Shown piece after piece: positions 44,083 to 52,853 of a stretch of 64,000 nt of DNA. Positions within the stretch are counted from its first letter, which is position 1. Each line of letters opens with the position of its first letter. Position numbers and translations under genes: made by a program. Source of the DNA: Anderseniella sp. (GTDB lineage Bacteria; Pseudomonadota; Alphaproteobacteria; Rhizobiales; Aestuariivirgaceae); NCBI GenBank assembly GCA_030626025.1, contig DAOUPT010000005.1, forward strand, positions 36,920 to 100,919, read 5' to 3'. The notes beneath the pieces are model-generated. The model had not been told where the DNA came from and did no database searches. It worked only from the letters and a program-made list of their open reading frames with translations.

Positions 44083-44919
44083 TTATTTCTTGGGACGTAA
44101 AATATCGCCTTCGCGCGCCAATAAACTGCCGGGACGAAATTTCTCCAGTTTGTCGCCAACTGCATCCAGCATTAAATCATCATGGCAAGGCTGATGGTGG
44201 AACGCCACATACTGGTCGACACCGCATTTGTCCGACAACCGGGCACCCTCTTGCCAGGTCGAGTGCCCAAAACCTTTGTACTTATGAAATTCATCATCGT
44301 CATACATCGCATCGTAAATCATGATGCCCGCATCACGCACCAGATCGCACAGACCTTGCGGTGGTTCGCTGTCAGTATGTTCCATATCGGTCACATAACA
44401 GATAGACCGGCCGTCAAATTCGACCCGATAACCCACAGCACCGTCAGGATGATTAAGCGAGGTGGTTTTAATGACGATACCATCGCCAAGATCGAGTTCC
44501 TCGCCCGACTTGAAATCATGGTAGCTGGCGTCAGCGCAAAAAATCTCCGGACCGACCGGAAAATACGGTCGGCGCATATAGGTTTTTAGCATTTCAGCTG
44601 TTGTCATGGTTCCAAACATGTGTCCTGACCAATATCTAATTTTCCAGTTACGGCGATGGACCGGGGCAAAAAATGGCGCTCCTTCGATGTGATCATAATG
44701 GCAGTGGGTAAAAAGCACATCGACTTCGCCATCGGGCTGATCGTTTAAACTTTCACCAAACAGAAAAGCACCTGAGCCAGCATCGAGCATCAGCAGTCGC
44801 TCGCCGCACCGAATTTCCAGGCAAGGTGTATTGCCACCATATTCGCAGGTTGAGCGACCAGAAACCGGGACACTGCCGCGAACACCCCAAAACTTTACAT
44901 AAAACTCCTTATCCGGCAT
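44083..44919 (-). CDS. MBL-fold metallohydrolase, possible cyclic-nucleotide phosphodiesterase
   Basis: A 278-aa metallo-beta-lactamase-fold enzyme. FWGVRGSVP opens the fold. THCHYDHIEG (about residues 90-99) is the HxHxDH metal motif, YVTDMEHTD (about 174) and FHHQPCHDD carry further ligands. The N-terminus matches a group often annotated as RNase Z/cAMP-phosphodiesterase-like. The gene is immediately upstream of a class III cyclase on the same strand, which makes cyclic-nucleotide turnover a reasonable but unproven role. Confidence 0.75.
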   Translation of the reverse strand: MPDKEFYVKFWGVRGSVPVSGRSTCEYGGNTPCLEIRCGERLLMLDAGSGAFLFGESLNDQPDGEVDVLFTHCHYDHIEGAPFFAPVHRRNWKIRYWSGHMFGTMTTAEMLKTYMRRPYFPVGPEIFCADASYHDFKSGEELDLGDGIVIKTTSLNHPDGAVGYRVEFDGRSICYVTDMEHTDSEPPQGLCDLVRDAGIMIYDAMYDDDEFHKYKGFGHSTWQEGARLSDKCGVDQYVAFHHQPCHDDLMLDAVGDKLEKFRPGSLLAREGDILRPKK

Positions 44920-45101
44920 TTTTAATTTTCCGGAATGGGTGTGCGGTCATAATACTTTCCTATTATCGTTTACATGTAACAACTGCTCACCAGAAAACAC
45001 AATAGATACACGATCACGAATAACGGTTCAGTTGCGCAATTTGATGTGATACCACAGTAAACGAATTTCAACCTTTTGCGAAGCGTAAGATTTATTCGAC
45101 A

Positions 45102-45602
45102 ATGATTACACGACTTGAGAAAACACTTTTTCGGCTGGAAGCCCAGCACGCCTGTCTGACCTGGGCATTTGAGCAAATCGCAGGCAAACCGGGTCCGATC
45201 TTTGAACTTGGCCTTGGTTTGGGCCGCTCTTTCAACCACATGCGCCACAAACTCGGTGAGCGGGCAAAAGACATCGTGGTGTTTGAGCGTGAAGTGCGTT
45301 GTTATCCTGATTGTCAGCCTGATGAGGATCAACTTGTCATTGGCAATCTGGATGAGACATTGCCTGCTGCGGCCAAAAAATATGCCGGCAGTGTGGTTCT
45401 GGCCCACAGTGATGTCGGCTCTATGGACAAGGAACACAATGCCCATATGTCCGGGCTGGTCAGTAAAAACATCGGACCGGCGCTGGCACCCGGTGCGATC
45501 ATCATGTCTGATCTGCCACTTGATATCCCGGGATGTACCCCTCACCCGCTGCCTGGCAATGCCCGTGAAGACCGCTACTACCTTTATACAAAAACCGGAT
45601 AA
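45102..45602 (+). CDS. Small SAM-dependent methyltransferase-like protein
   Basis: A 166-aa protein with a class I methyltransferase-type glycine motif (FELGLGLGRSFNHM, about residues 34-47) and an acidic strand end (VVFERE, about 60-65). It is shorter than usual (most are above 200 aa) but has a coherent N- and C-terminus, so it may be a minimal enzyme. The substrate is unknown. It converges on the ferredoxin-cyclase gene, with 14 bp between the stops. Confidence 0.6.
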   Translation: MITRLEKTLFRLEAQHACLTWAFEQIAGKPGPIFELGLGLGRSFNHMRHKLGERAKDIVVFEREVRCYPDCQPDEDQLVIGNLDETLPAAAKKYAGSVVLAHSDVGSMDKEHNAHMSGLVSKNIGPALAPGAIIMSDLPLDIPGCTPHPLPGNAREDRYYLYTKTG

Positions 45603-45616
45603 GGCGTTTTTTGATT

Positions 45617-47323
45617 TCAGCTCGATATCAAAGTTGCTTTTTTCCAGGCAAAAACCCGCAATGGTTTGGCTTTACCCTTGACGGTGATCGAATGCTCGAG
45701 GTCGGACGGCAACGGATAATTTGCAGCAGTCAGGGTTTGTTCAGATACAACGAGTTGGGCATTGAGATCCTTGGTGGATGATTCAAGCCGACTGGCTGTA
45801 TTGACCGTATCGCCCAATGCGGTAATACGCTCGCCCGCACCCGAAGCACTGGCCACTCCGATGCGCCCAAGAATTGCATCACCGGTATGCAGGCCAATAC
45901 CGATATTCAACCGTGATGGAAGCTCGTCCGCCAGTGACATGTTGAGACTGTCAAGCACGCCTGACATTGCTCTTGCCGCCATCAAGGCATCCTTTGCACC
46001 CTGCCCGACCGGACGATCCATGCCAAAAATCGCCATGATGCCGTCACCCATGAATTTGTCGATATAACCGCCGGAATCCTCTATTGCCTCACTCATGCTG
46101 CCGAGAAACTGGTTGAGCAGAAAAACCACATCATAGGGCAGCTGATCTTCCGACATTTTGGTAAATCCGCGCAAATCAGCAAACAATAATGTCACTTCCT
46201 GCTCCACCCCCCAAAAGTATTTGTCCAGGGTCTGGACATTTTCTGCCTTGGTCTTTTGTGCCGGCAACAGCGGCACGATGGCAAGGTTAGCACAGGGGCG
46301 TAACTGGCAGGCAAGCCGGACATTATCTGTTGCACCAATTCGCTTCAACACTCGTTGCTCTGTTTCAGAGGCGGGTGGCTGATCATCAAGCCCGCTCAAT
46401 ACCCTGACCCGACAGGTCGAACAGCGGGCCTTGCCACCACAAATTGAAGCGTGAGGAATATTGTTGGTCTGAGATGTTTCAAGCAATGTCATGCCAACGG
46501 CCGCCCGGACTGTCGGGCCATTGAAATAATCAATGGTAATGGCTTGTTTGTATCGCCCCCAAATGGTTTGCATGATTCGAAACATGACAAACACCGCCAG
46601 CAAAAGCGCATACCCCCACAAGGCATAGTCCATCCAGGATTTCAGCAAGACAAATTGCTCTGTGGTGTAAGGGTTTTTGAATTCATAAAGGGTGCGGACA
46701 ATGCGCCCACCGACTGAAAAGCCCGAGAAGGCAAGCACCGGGACGAGTATTGCAAGCCCTAGGGCATAGAGAGAAACTTGCAGGAACCATCGGCGCGTTC
46801 GCACCCACATATAAATGCCGATACAACCGTGCACCCAAACCAGAACAATCAATAAAAACTGATTAATCGCAGATCCGGGCCACATGACGAACAAGGCGTA
46901 AATGTAGTTATCATCAACGCCAAACATTTCATGGGCAACCCGGGTTCCCAAAACGTGACGGGCCAGAAGCAATGGGATAAGCAGGCCAAAGCCCAATTGA
47001 ACAGCCTCTATCAACTTCATCTTCCAGCCGCGGCGTTGTAAAAACCTGCCAAGACCCAGCACCATATGGATGATCGCAGCACTTAACAATATTGCGGTGC
47101 CCGGCCAACTGCGGGTTATTGCTATACGCACCTCGCGAACACTGGACATAACATCAATAGAAACCAGGCCAAGGGCATGGTTAAGCAAGTGGGTGGTGGC
47201 AAACGTGAAAAGGATAAGCCCGGTAAAAATACGCAGCTTATGAATAGTTTCGGCTCCCGGTTTCATATCGGCCCAGTATCCGGTTTTTCCAGTCAATCCC
47301 AGTCTCCCATTTTTAAAAACCAT
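45617..47323 (-). CDS. Class III nucleotide cyclase fused to [2Fe-2S] ferredoxin and membrane domains
   Basis: A 568-aa protein in three parts. Residues about 28-255 form a polytopic membrane domain rich in helix-associated histidines (His45, 49, 86, 123, 131, 165). This recalls succinate-dehydrogenase-type cytochrome b anchors. Residues about 265-355 are an adrenodoxin-type ferredoxin domain with cysteines 295, 301, 304 (CGGKARCSTC) and 339. Residues about 370-560 are a class III cyclase domain with metal aspartates 383 (FADLRGF) and 427 (MGDGIMAIFG). Together they suggest a redox- or quinone-responsive cAMP/cGMP synthase. A start at Met20 (47266) is also possible. Confidence 0.88.
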   Translation of the reverse strand: MVFKNGRLGLTGKTGYWADMKPGAETIHKLRIFTGLILFTFATTHLLNHALGLVSIDVMSSVREVRIAITRSWPGTAILLSAAIIHMVLGLGRFLQRRGWKMKLIEAVQLGFGLLIPLLLARHVLGTRVAHEMFGVDDNYIYALFVMWPGSAINQFLLIVLVWVHGCIGIYMWVRTRRWFLQVSLYALGLAILVPVLAFSGFSVGGRIVRTLYEFKNPYTTEQFVLLKSWMDYALWGYALLLAVFVMFRIMQTIWGRYKQAITIDYFNGPTVRAAVGMTLLETSQTNNIPHASICGGKARCSTCRVRVLSGLDDQPPASETEQRVLKRIGATDNVRLACQLRPCANLAIVPLLPAQKTKAENVQTLDKYFWGVEQEVTLLFADLRGFTKMSEDQLPYDVVFLLNQFLGSMSEAIEDSGGYIDKFMGDGIMAIFGMDRPVGQGAKDALMAARAMSGVLDSLNMSLADELPSRLNIGIGLHTGDAILGRIGVASASGAGERITALGDTVNTASRLESSTKDLNAQLVVSEQTLTAANYPLPSDLEHSITVKGKAKPLRVFAWKKATLISS

Positions 47324-47386
47324 AGCACCGTTGCTAAATTTCTGCTAAATCAAAACTTATTGTCAGATTTGGATGGGAAGTCTTGG

Positions 47387-48358
47387 ATGATCATAAAAAT
47401 TTTGTCGCTCGCGGGCGCCTGCTTTCTGGCGTTTAACACCATCGCGGGAATTGCTGCTGAACGTTCCCCGGCTTTCGCTGATGAATTTGAGTTGGGACGA
47501 TTTGATCCGTCCGGCAGTCTTTACTACAAGAACAACCGCGAACAGAGCGCCGGGAAAGTGGAGTTTCAATCACGCGATGTGCGTTTTGGCAAAGGTGCTT
47601 TGTCGCTCTCTATCAGACAATTCTGCCCATCTGATGATGAGGATTGTTCCGAACGGGCCGAAGTCTGGATGCGCAAACAGACTCATGCTCCATATGAGGA
47701 GCCAATCTGGTACGGATTTTCAATTAAACTTCCAGCACCTGTTCCCACAGCCAAACACCGATTTGTCATGGCCCAGTGGAAGCGCAAAATACTGGTCGGT
47801 GCAAAAACCCCCTATAGTCCGTTCCTTGCTTTGCGGCTGAACAAGGGTAAATTTGTTTTTACGGTTGAAACTGACAAGCTTGACGTTCACCCGATTGGAA
47901 ATGGCAGCCGAACAGACGGCTGCCTTACCGGCGAAACATGGGTGCTGGATCGCGAAGAAGACAAGCAAACCCGGGCATTGATTTCCAAACAGGCAAACAT
48001 GGAATGGAAAGACTGGCGGCATTTTAATGGTTGCACGGACGAAATCAAAGCCGTGCAACACACCAAAGGGTTACCAAGAGCCACAGACGGATGGACAGAC
48101 TTTGCCTTTTTTGTGCAAACAGGACCGACAGGAAACGGGCGAATTGAAATTTTTGCCAACGGTAAACATGCAACAACCATAACCGGTAAGATTGGCCACC
48201 GCGGCAACGGATTGGGCGACAATCAATATTTTAAATTTGGTCCCTACAGAGCGGGTCGTTCAGACAATTGGACCGTCATTTACGACCGCTTCCGCCGTGG
48301 CCCGCGGTGCATTGATGTCACCGACGTACAGACCTGTGCAACCCGAAAACTGAATTAA
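47387..48358 (+). CDS. Secreted polysaccharide lyase (heparin lyase I-like)
   Basis: A 323-aa protein with a signal peptide (IIKILSLAGACFLAFNTIAGIAA). The concanavalin-like beta-jelly-roll is suggested by RAEVWMRKQTHAPYEEPIWYGFSI (split about residues 85-108), by FVMAQWKR and by the C-terminal YFKFGPYRAG followed by YDRFRRG. These are typical of the Polysacc_lyase (PF14099-type) family. ATG 47387 is chosen for the GGGAAG site and the signal peptide that follows. Six cysteines may form disulfides. It could trim the cell's own exopolysaccharide or degrade an external one. Confidence 0.78.
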   Translation: MIIKILSLAGACFLAFNTIAGIAAERSPAFADEFELGRFDPSGSLYYKNNREQSAGKVEFQSRDVRFGKGALSLSIRQFCPSDDEDCSERAEVWMRKQTHAPYEEPIWYGFSIKLPAPVPTAKHRFVMAQWKRKILVGAKTPYSPFLALRLNKGKFVFTVETDKLDVHPIGNGSRTDGCLTGETWVLDREEDKQTRALISKQANMEWKDWRHFNGCTDEIKAVQHTKGLPRATDGWTDFAFFVQTGPTGNGRIEIFANGKHATTITGKIGHRGNGLGDNQYFKFGPYRAGRSDNWTVIYDRFRRGPRCIDVTDVQTCATRKLN

Positions 48359-49206
48359 ACCAACTCCAGCAAGGCTGAAATGATATGCAAATCGGTGCGG
48401 GACTTTAGGCAGACGAGCCATTCTGTCATCTTTTCATCCCAGTCACTGATTTCGATCATATCAAGCCGATCATCATCGACAAATTCAGCCTTGGACACAA
48501 CCCCCACACCCAATCCGGCGGCAACTGCTTCACGTGCCGCCTCGCGACCTTCGATCTCTATTATATTGTTGGCTTCAAGTCCGCGCTCGCGGCAAGCTTG
48601 ATCAAACAAGCGGCGGGTTGCTGATCCGTGTTCACGCAGGACCAACGGACAGGTAACCAGTTTGGCAAGATCGACCAGCTTGCATTGACAGAAGTCGTGT
48701 TGCTTGGACGAAAATGCTGCAAAGTCATCTTGACTAAGCAGTCGGGACTCAAATTGCCCTGCAACTTGTTCTGTGGCAACAATGGCAAAATCAATCTCCA
48801 AACGCTCCAGTTTTTCGATCAAATTATCAGAATTGCCGGTCGTTACAGACAGGGTAATATCAGGGTATCGGGTGCGAAATCGCTTCAACAATGGCAAGAT
48901 ATGAACTGCCGCATCAGCACCGATGATCAAATGCCCTTCTTTTAACCCGCCAGCCCGTGACAGCAATTGTTGCGCGGCTGTTTCAGTCTCAAGCATTCTT
49001 TCTGCCAGCACATATAATTTGCGCCCGACATCTGTCAGCTCGACCATGCGACGCCCACGGATGAACAACTGGATGCCATAGGTTTCTTCAAGGTTGCGAA
49101 CGTGGTCTGATACGGCCGGTTGGGTGAGGTTTATTTTTTCCGCCCCGCGCGAAAAGCCGCCCCACTTTGCAACGGCATGAAAGGCTTTTAACTGGGTGTA
49201 TCGCAT
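48355..49206 (-). CDS. LysR-type transcriptional regulator of the aminoethylphosphonate locus
   Basis: A 283-aa LysR regulator. The HTH is at the N-terminus (FHAVAKWGGFSRGAEKIN then LTQPAVSDHVRNLEETYG, residues 9-44), with the effector domain from about residue 90. It lies 4 bp before the MetE-like gene's stop on the same strand and next to phnW-phnA-phnY, so it likely controls them. A candidate site is the TCAAATC/GATTTGA repeat at 50315. Regulation by the substrate rather than by phosphate starvation is inference. Confidence 0.85.
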   Translation of the reverse strand: MRYTQLKAFHAVAKWGGFSRGAEKINLTQPAVSDHVRNLEETYGIQLFIRGRRMVELTDVGRKLYVLAERMLETETAAQQLLSRAGGLKEGHLIIGADAAVHILPLLKRFRTRYPDITLSVTTGNSDNLIEKLERLEIDFAIVATEQVAGQFESRLLSQDDFAAFSSKQHDFCQCKLVDLAKLVTCPLVLREHGSATRRLFDQACRERGLEANNIIEIEGREAAREAVAAGLGVGVVSKAEFVDDDRLDMIEISDWDEKMTEWLVCLKSRTDLHIISALLELV

Positions 49207-49210
49207 CGGA

Positions 49211-50272
49211 TCAAACGGCTGCTGCCGCCTCGCACAAAACTTTAAGTTTGCTCATTGCCAGATCGCGCCCCAAAAACCCGAGGCCACAATCTGGAGCAAC
49301 GATCAACCGGTCTTTGTCGATATGCTGCAAAGCCTGCTGCAAACGTTCAGAAACCTCTTCAACCGATTCCAGTCGACTTTGAGCAATGGCAACCGCACCA
49401 AAAATCACCGATGTTTTGGTGAACTTTTCCAGCAGCGACAGATCGTTGTGGCGGTGGGCATCTTCAATAGAAACCTGATCGATAGAGGATTGGTCAATGG
49501 TCGATGCAATCTGAAAATAACTCTGCGGATCGGCTTTGTGGTATTCGTGATCATCAAGGTGACCGGGATAGCCGCAACACATGTGCATGACCCGCACCAC
49601 ATCATCAGCAACGCCGTCAAAACACATTTCCAGCGCTTCAATGCCATAGGCAAGAGCAGCTTCAGGTTGGCGGGCAAAAAGCGGTTCATCGACCTGAATA
49701 TACTTACACCCAGCCTGCGCCAATGCCCTGATTTCGTGGTTCAGCGCTCTAGCCAAATCAAAGGTCAGTGTTTTGTCGTCTTTGTAATAGACGTTGGCCG
49801 TGGTGTCCTTGATGGTAATCGGACCAGGTACAGTAATTTTCACCGGACGATCAGTAGCTGATTGAGCAACGCGCCAGTCATCAGGCAGAAAGTGTTCACC
49901 CTCCGGCTCAATTTTACCCCGAATGGTTGGCAGACTTGCCTCGTAGGCGCCATCGCGCAGCACTCGTTTGGTGAGACTGCTAAAATCAAAACCGCTTAAA
50001 TGGCGGCACTGGTAATGAATGTAGTTCTCACGCCGTTGCTCGCCATCGGTTGGAACACCGATGCCACAGGCAATTTGATCCTTCACAGCTTCAATGGTGG
50101 CGCGATCAAGCAGTTCGGCAAGATTGGTGTTTTCCTCCTCCATCGTTTTGGTGAATTGACGGGTTACCTCTCCGCCGCTATCGGTCATGCCCTGGTCGAC
50201 TTTGAACCAGTCGAGAACCGGTAACCAGTCAGGTTTTGGGTAGGCACCAATACAGGTGGTTGTTAAAGGCAT
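49211..50272 (-). CDS. MetE-like cobalamin-independent methyltransferase-fold protein
   Basis: A 353-aa protein matching the C-terminal catalytic half of MetE, without the N-terminal half. Zinc-ligand motifs are visible: HMCCGYPG (about residues 233-240) and PDCGLGFLG (about 327-335). VDEPLFARQPE (about 198-208) is the family's substrate region. Full-length MetE is about 750 aa, so this is a core-type or archaeal-type variant. The methyl acceptor and donor are unknown. It is divergent from phnW and followed by the LysR regulator. Confidence 0.78.
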   Translation of the reverse strand: MPLTTTCIGAYPKPDWLPVLDWFKVDQGMTDSGGEVTRQFTKTMEEENTNLAELLDRATIEAVKDQIACGIGVPTDGEQRRENYIHYQCRHLSGFDFSSLTKRVLRDGAYEASLPTIRGKIEPEGEHFLPDDWRVAQSATDRPVKITVPGPITIKDTTANVYYKDDKTLTFDLARALNHEIRALAQAGCKYIQVDEPLFARQPEAALAYGIEALEMCFDGVADDVVRVMHMCCGYPGHLDDHEYHKADPQSYFQIASTIDQSSIDQVSIEDAHRHNDLSLLEKFTKTSVIFGAVAIAQSRLESVEEVSERLQQALQHIDKDRLIVAPDCGLGFLGRDLAMSKLKVLCEAAAAV

Positions 50273-50314
50273 AGTGTCGTTCCCGTCGTATATCTGAAAA
50301 ACTTATAGGGTACA

Positions 50315-50332
50315 TCAAATCAAACGATTTGA
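50315..50332. promoter_or_regulatory. Inverted repeat between metE-like gene and phnW, candidate LysR site
   Basis: TCAAATC (50315-50321) and GATTTGA (50326-50332) are perfect reverse complements around AAAC. The repeat sits in the 114-bp divergent spacer, about 55 bp from phnW and about 43 bp from the metE-like start. That is where a LysR regulator would control both directions. Confidence 0.55.
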
Positions 50333-50386
50333 CTTATGGCAAGCAGAAATCTACTGGAGTCTGAACTAGCATAATGGAGACAGACA

Positions 50387-51574
50387 ATGCTGCAAAAACC
50401 GACACAAAAAAAGCACTCACAAAATGTAAGCTTTGATGGTCCAGAGGGACAGGAAGACATGCCCTTCCTGCTCACGCCCGGTCCGTTAACAACTTCTCCA
50501 TCGGTTAAGTTTGCCATGCTGGCTGACTGGGGGTCACGAGACATCGAATTTCGCCATCTGGTGGCAAATATCCGGCGTCAGTTGCTGGTCATAGCCAATG
50601 CCGGTGAGGCTTATGAATGCGTGTTGATGCAGGGTTCGGGCACCTTTGCCGTTGAAGCAGCGCTTGGCAGTTTCTGCCCGACCGGACGCAAGATAAAAAC
50701 ACTGGTTGTTATTAATGGTGCTTATGGCCATCGCGCTGCAAAAATTCTTAAGCATCTCAAACGCCCCCACATGACGCTGGAGTTTGACGAAGAAACGCCG
50801 GTAAGCGCCAGCAAGGTCGAATCGGCCTTGAAAGCCAATGAAGATATCGAAGTGGTTTTTGTTGTGCATTGTGAAACCACCACCGGGGTGATGAACCCGC
50901 TCGAAGACATTTGCAAAGTCTGTAAGGATAACGGCAAAACGGTTTATGTGGATGCCATGAGTTCTTTTGGCGCGATTGCGGTTGATATGGAAAAATCAGG
51001 CATCGATATTCTGGTGTCTTCGGCCAACAAGTGCATAGAAGGCGTTCCCGGATTTGGTTATGTGCTATGTCGCCGCGACCTGCTCGAAGCCTCGAAAGGT
51101 AAATCCCATTCGATGTCGCTTGATCTTTATGACCAATGGCAGGTGATGGAAAAAACCGCCCAGTTTCGTTTTACACCGCCGACCCATGCACTGGTTGCCT
51201 TTGGGCAGGCGTTGCGTGAGCACACAGAAGAAGGCGGCACCACAGCACGGGGCAAGCGCTATCAAAGAAACTGTGACACCTTGCTCAAAGGTATGCGCAA
51301 GCTGGGCTTTGAAACACTCTTGAGTGATGATGTTTCGGGACCAATCATCCAGACCTTTTTATCGCCTGCTGATCCTAAATTTGATTTCGATATTTTTTAT
51401 GAAGCCTTGCGCAGCCACGGCTTTGCCATCTATCCCGGCAAACTGACAAAGCGTGACAGCTTTCGCATTGGTACGATCGGCAAACTAGATGCAAATGTTT
51501 TTACCCGTCTGTTCAAAGCTATTACAGTTGTTTTGGACGATATGGGTGTCACCAATAATGCCCCTCAAAAATAA
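50387..51574 (+). CDS. phnW: 2-aminoethylphosphonate:pyruvate transaminase
   Basis: PLP enzyme (395 aa) that converts 2-aminoethylphosphonate and pyruvate to phosphonoacetaldehyde and alanine. The opening LLTPGPLTTSPSVK (about residues 28-41), the PLP region QGSGTFAVEA, and the Schiff-base lysine in SSANKCIEGVPGFG (about 210) are those of PhnW. The N-terminus is about 20 residues longer than in many homologues; Met25 (DMPFLL) is a possible alternative start, but the ATG used has GGAG upstream. It is followed directly by phnA and phnY. Confidence 0.93.
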   Translation: MLQKPTQKKHSQNVSFDGPEGQEDMPFLLTPGPLTTSPSVKFAMLADWGSRDIEFRHLVANIRRQLLVIANAGEAYECVLMQGSGTFAVEAALGSFCPTGRKIKTLVVINGAYGHRAAKILKHLKRPHMTLEFDEETPVSASKVESALKANEDIEVVFVVHCETTTGVMNPLEDICKVCKDNGKTVYVDAMSSFGAIAVDMEKSGIDILVSSANKCIEGVPGFGYVLCRRDLLEASKGKSHSMSLDLYDQWQVMEKTAQFRFTPPTHALVAFGQALREHTEEGGTTARGKRYQRNCDTLLKGMRKLGFETLLSDDVSGPIIQTFLSPADPKFDFDIFYEALRSHGFAIYPGKLTKRDSFRIGTIGKLDANVFTRLFKAITVVLDDMGVTNNAPQK

Positions 51575-51587
51575 TGGAATTTATCAA

Positions 51588-52841
51588 ATGACAAATAAAA
51601 TGACAGGCAAAATAATTGAAGTAAACGGACGCGATTATAAGTGGCCCGCCACGCCGGTTGTGGTCATTTGTTGTGATGGCTCTGAAGTTGACTACACGGA
51701 CCAGGCGATGGCTAATGGCCTGATGCCCAATCTGGCAAAGATTGTCGCTAAGGGTGAAAGCACCATGGCCAAAAGTGTTGTACCGTCCTTCACCAACCCC
51801 AACAATCTGTCGATTGTGACCGGTCGTCCACCCGAAGTGCATGGTATTTGCGGCAATTATCTTATTGATCCCGATACCGGCAAAGAAGTGATGATGAATG
51901 ATCCGAAATTTTTGCGGGCCCCGACCATCTTTGCAAAGTTTCAGACAGCTGGAGCAAAAATCGCCGTGATCACAGCCAAGGACAAGCTTCGTTTGTTGCT
52001 GGGCAACGGCCTTGTTTTTGATGGCACAGCGGTTAGTTTTTCGGCCGAAAAATCTGATCAATGTACGTTGGCAGGACATGGCATTGAGAATGTCAATGAG
52101 ATGGTCGGCATGGACGTGCCGGAGGTCTATTCAGCCGAGCTGTCAGAATTTGTTTTTGCAGCCGGGGTCAAATTGCTGGCCAGCATGAAACCTGATTTTT
52201 TATATCTCTCGACCACCGATTATGTGCAGCATAAATTTGCCCCCGGCACGGACGGGGCGAATGCTTTTTATGCGATGATGGACAAATATCTTGGCGAGCT
52301 TGATGCCGCCGGTGCCCGTATCATCATTACGGCTGACCACGGGATGCGCGACAAGCATTTGCCCGATGGCTCACCCGATGTGCTTTATTTGCAGGATGTG
52401 ATGGATGATATGCTGGGCAAAAATGCTGCCACAGTTATTCTGCCGATTACCGACCCCTATGTGGTGCACCACGGCGCGCTTGGTTCTTTTGCTACTGTTT
52501 ATCTGCCAGATGGAAGTGATGCCGAAGCCATTGCGAAAAAGATCAGAGAACTTGATGGCGTTGATCTGTGCATGACCAATGAAGAAGGTTGTGCCTATTT
52601 TGAACTACCGCGGGATCGCACGGGGGACCTGATTGTTGTGTCGGGTGGCCCGAACAAAACCAAAGTGCTGGGCACGTCGGCTGACAAGCACGACCTTAGC
52701 GGCCTGAAGGTGCCGTTGCGCTCGCATGGTGGTGTCAGCGAACAGGGTGTGCCTTTCATTACCAATCACAAGCTTGAAAACCTGCCGGAAAATTTGCGCA
52801 ACTTTGATGCGCTTTTTGTTGGCTGTAATTGTTTCGTATAA
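51588..52841 (+). CDS. phnA: Phosphonoacetate hydrolase
   Basis: Zinc-dependent alkaline-phosphatase-superfamily enzyme (417 aa) that cleaves phosphonoacetate to acetate and phosphate. VVVICCDGSE (about residues 20-29) is the first metal site. SFTNPNNLSIVTG (about 66-78) carries the catalytic threonine. TTDYVQHKFAPG, TADHGMRDKH and LRSHGGVSEQ hold the remaining Asp/His ligands. ATG 51588 is chosen to sit after the phnW stop; an earlier in-frame ATG would lie inside phnW. Met at 51600 is an alternative. Confidence 0.92.
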   Translation: MTNKMTGKIIEVNGRDYKWPATPVVVICCDGSEVDYTDQAMANGLMPNLAKIVAKGESTMAKSVVPSFTNPNNLSIVTGRPPEVHGICGNYLIDPDTGKEVMMNDPKFLRAPTIFAKFQTAGAKIAVITAKDKLRLLLGNGLVFDGTAVSFSAEKSDQCTLAGHGIENVNEMVGMDVPEVYSAELSEFVFAAGVKLLASMKPDFLYLSTTDYVQHKFAPGTDGANAFYAMMDKYLGELDAAGARIIITADHGMRDKHLPDGSPDVLYLQDVMDDMLGKNAATVILPITDPYVVHHGALGSFATVYLPDGSDAEAIAKKIRELDGVDLCMTNEEGCAYFELPRDRTGDLIVVSGGPNKTKVLGTSADKHDLSGLKVPLRSHGGVSEQGVPFITNHKLENLPENLRNFDALFVGCNCFV

Positions 52842-52853
52842 GGATTTGATAAA

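Noticed and set aside
44970..45545. 191-aa open frame on the minus strand
   Set aside because: It lies antisense to the methyltransferase-like gene, has no recognisable motif and an odd composition. The plus-strand frame has a glycine-rich SAM motif.
49196..49861. 221-aa open frame antisense to the MetE-like gene
   Set aside because: The MetE-like frame on the other strand has zinc-ligand motifs; this one has none.
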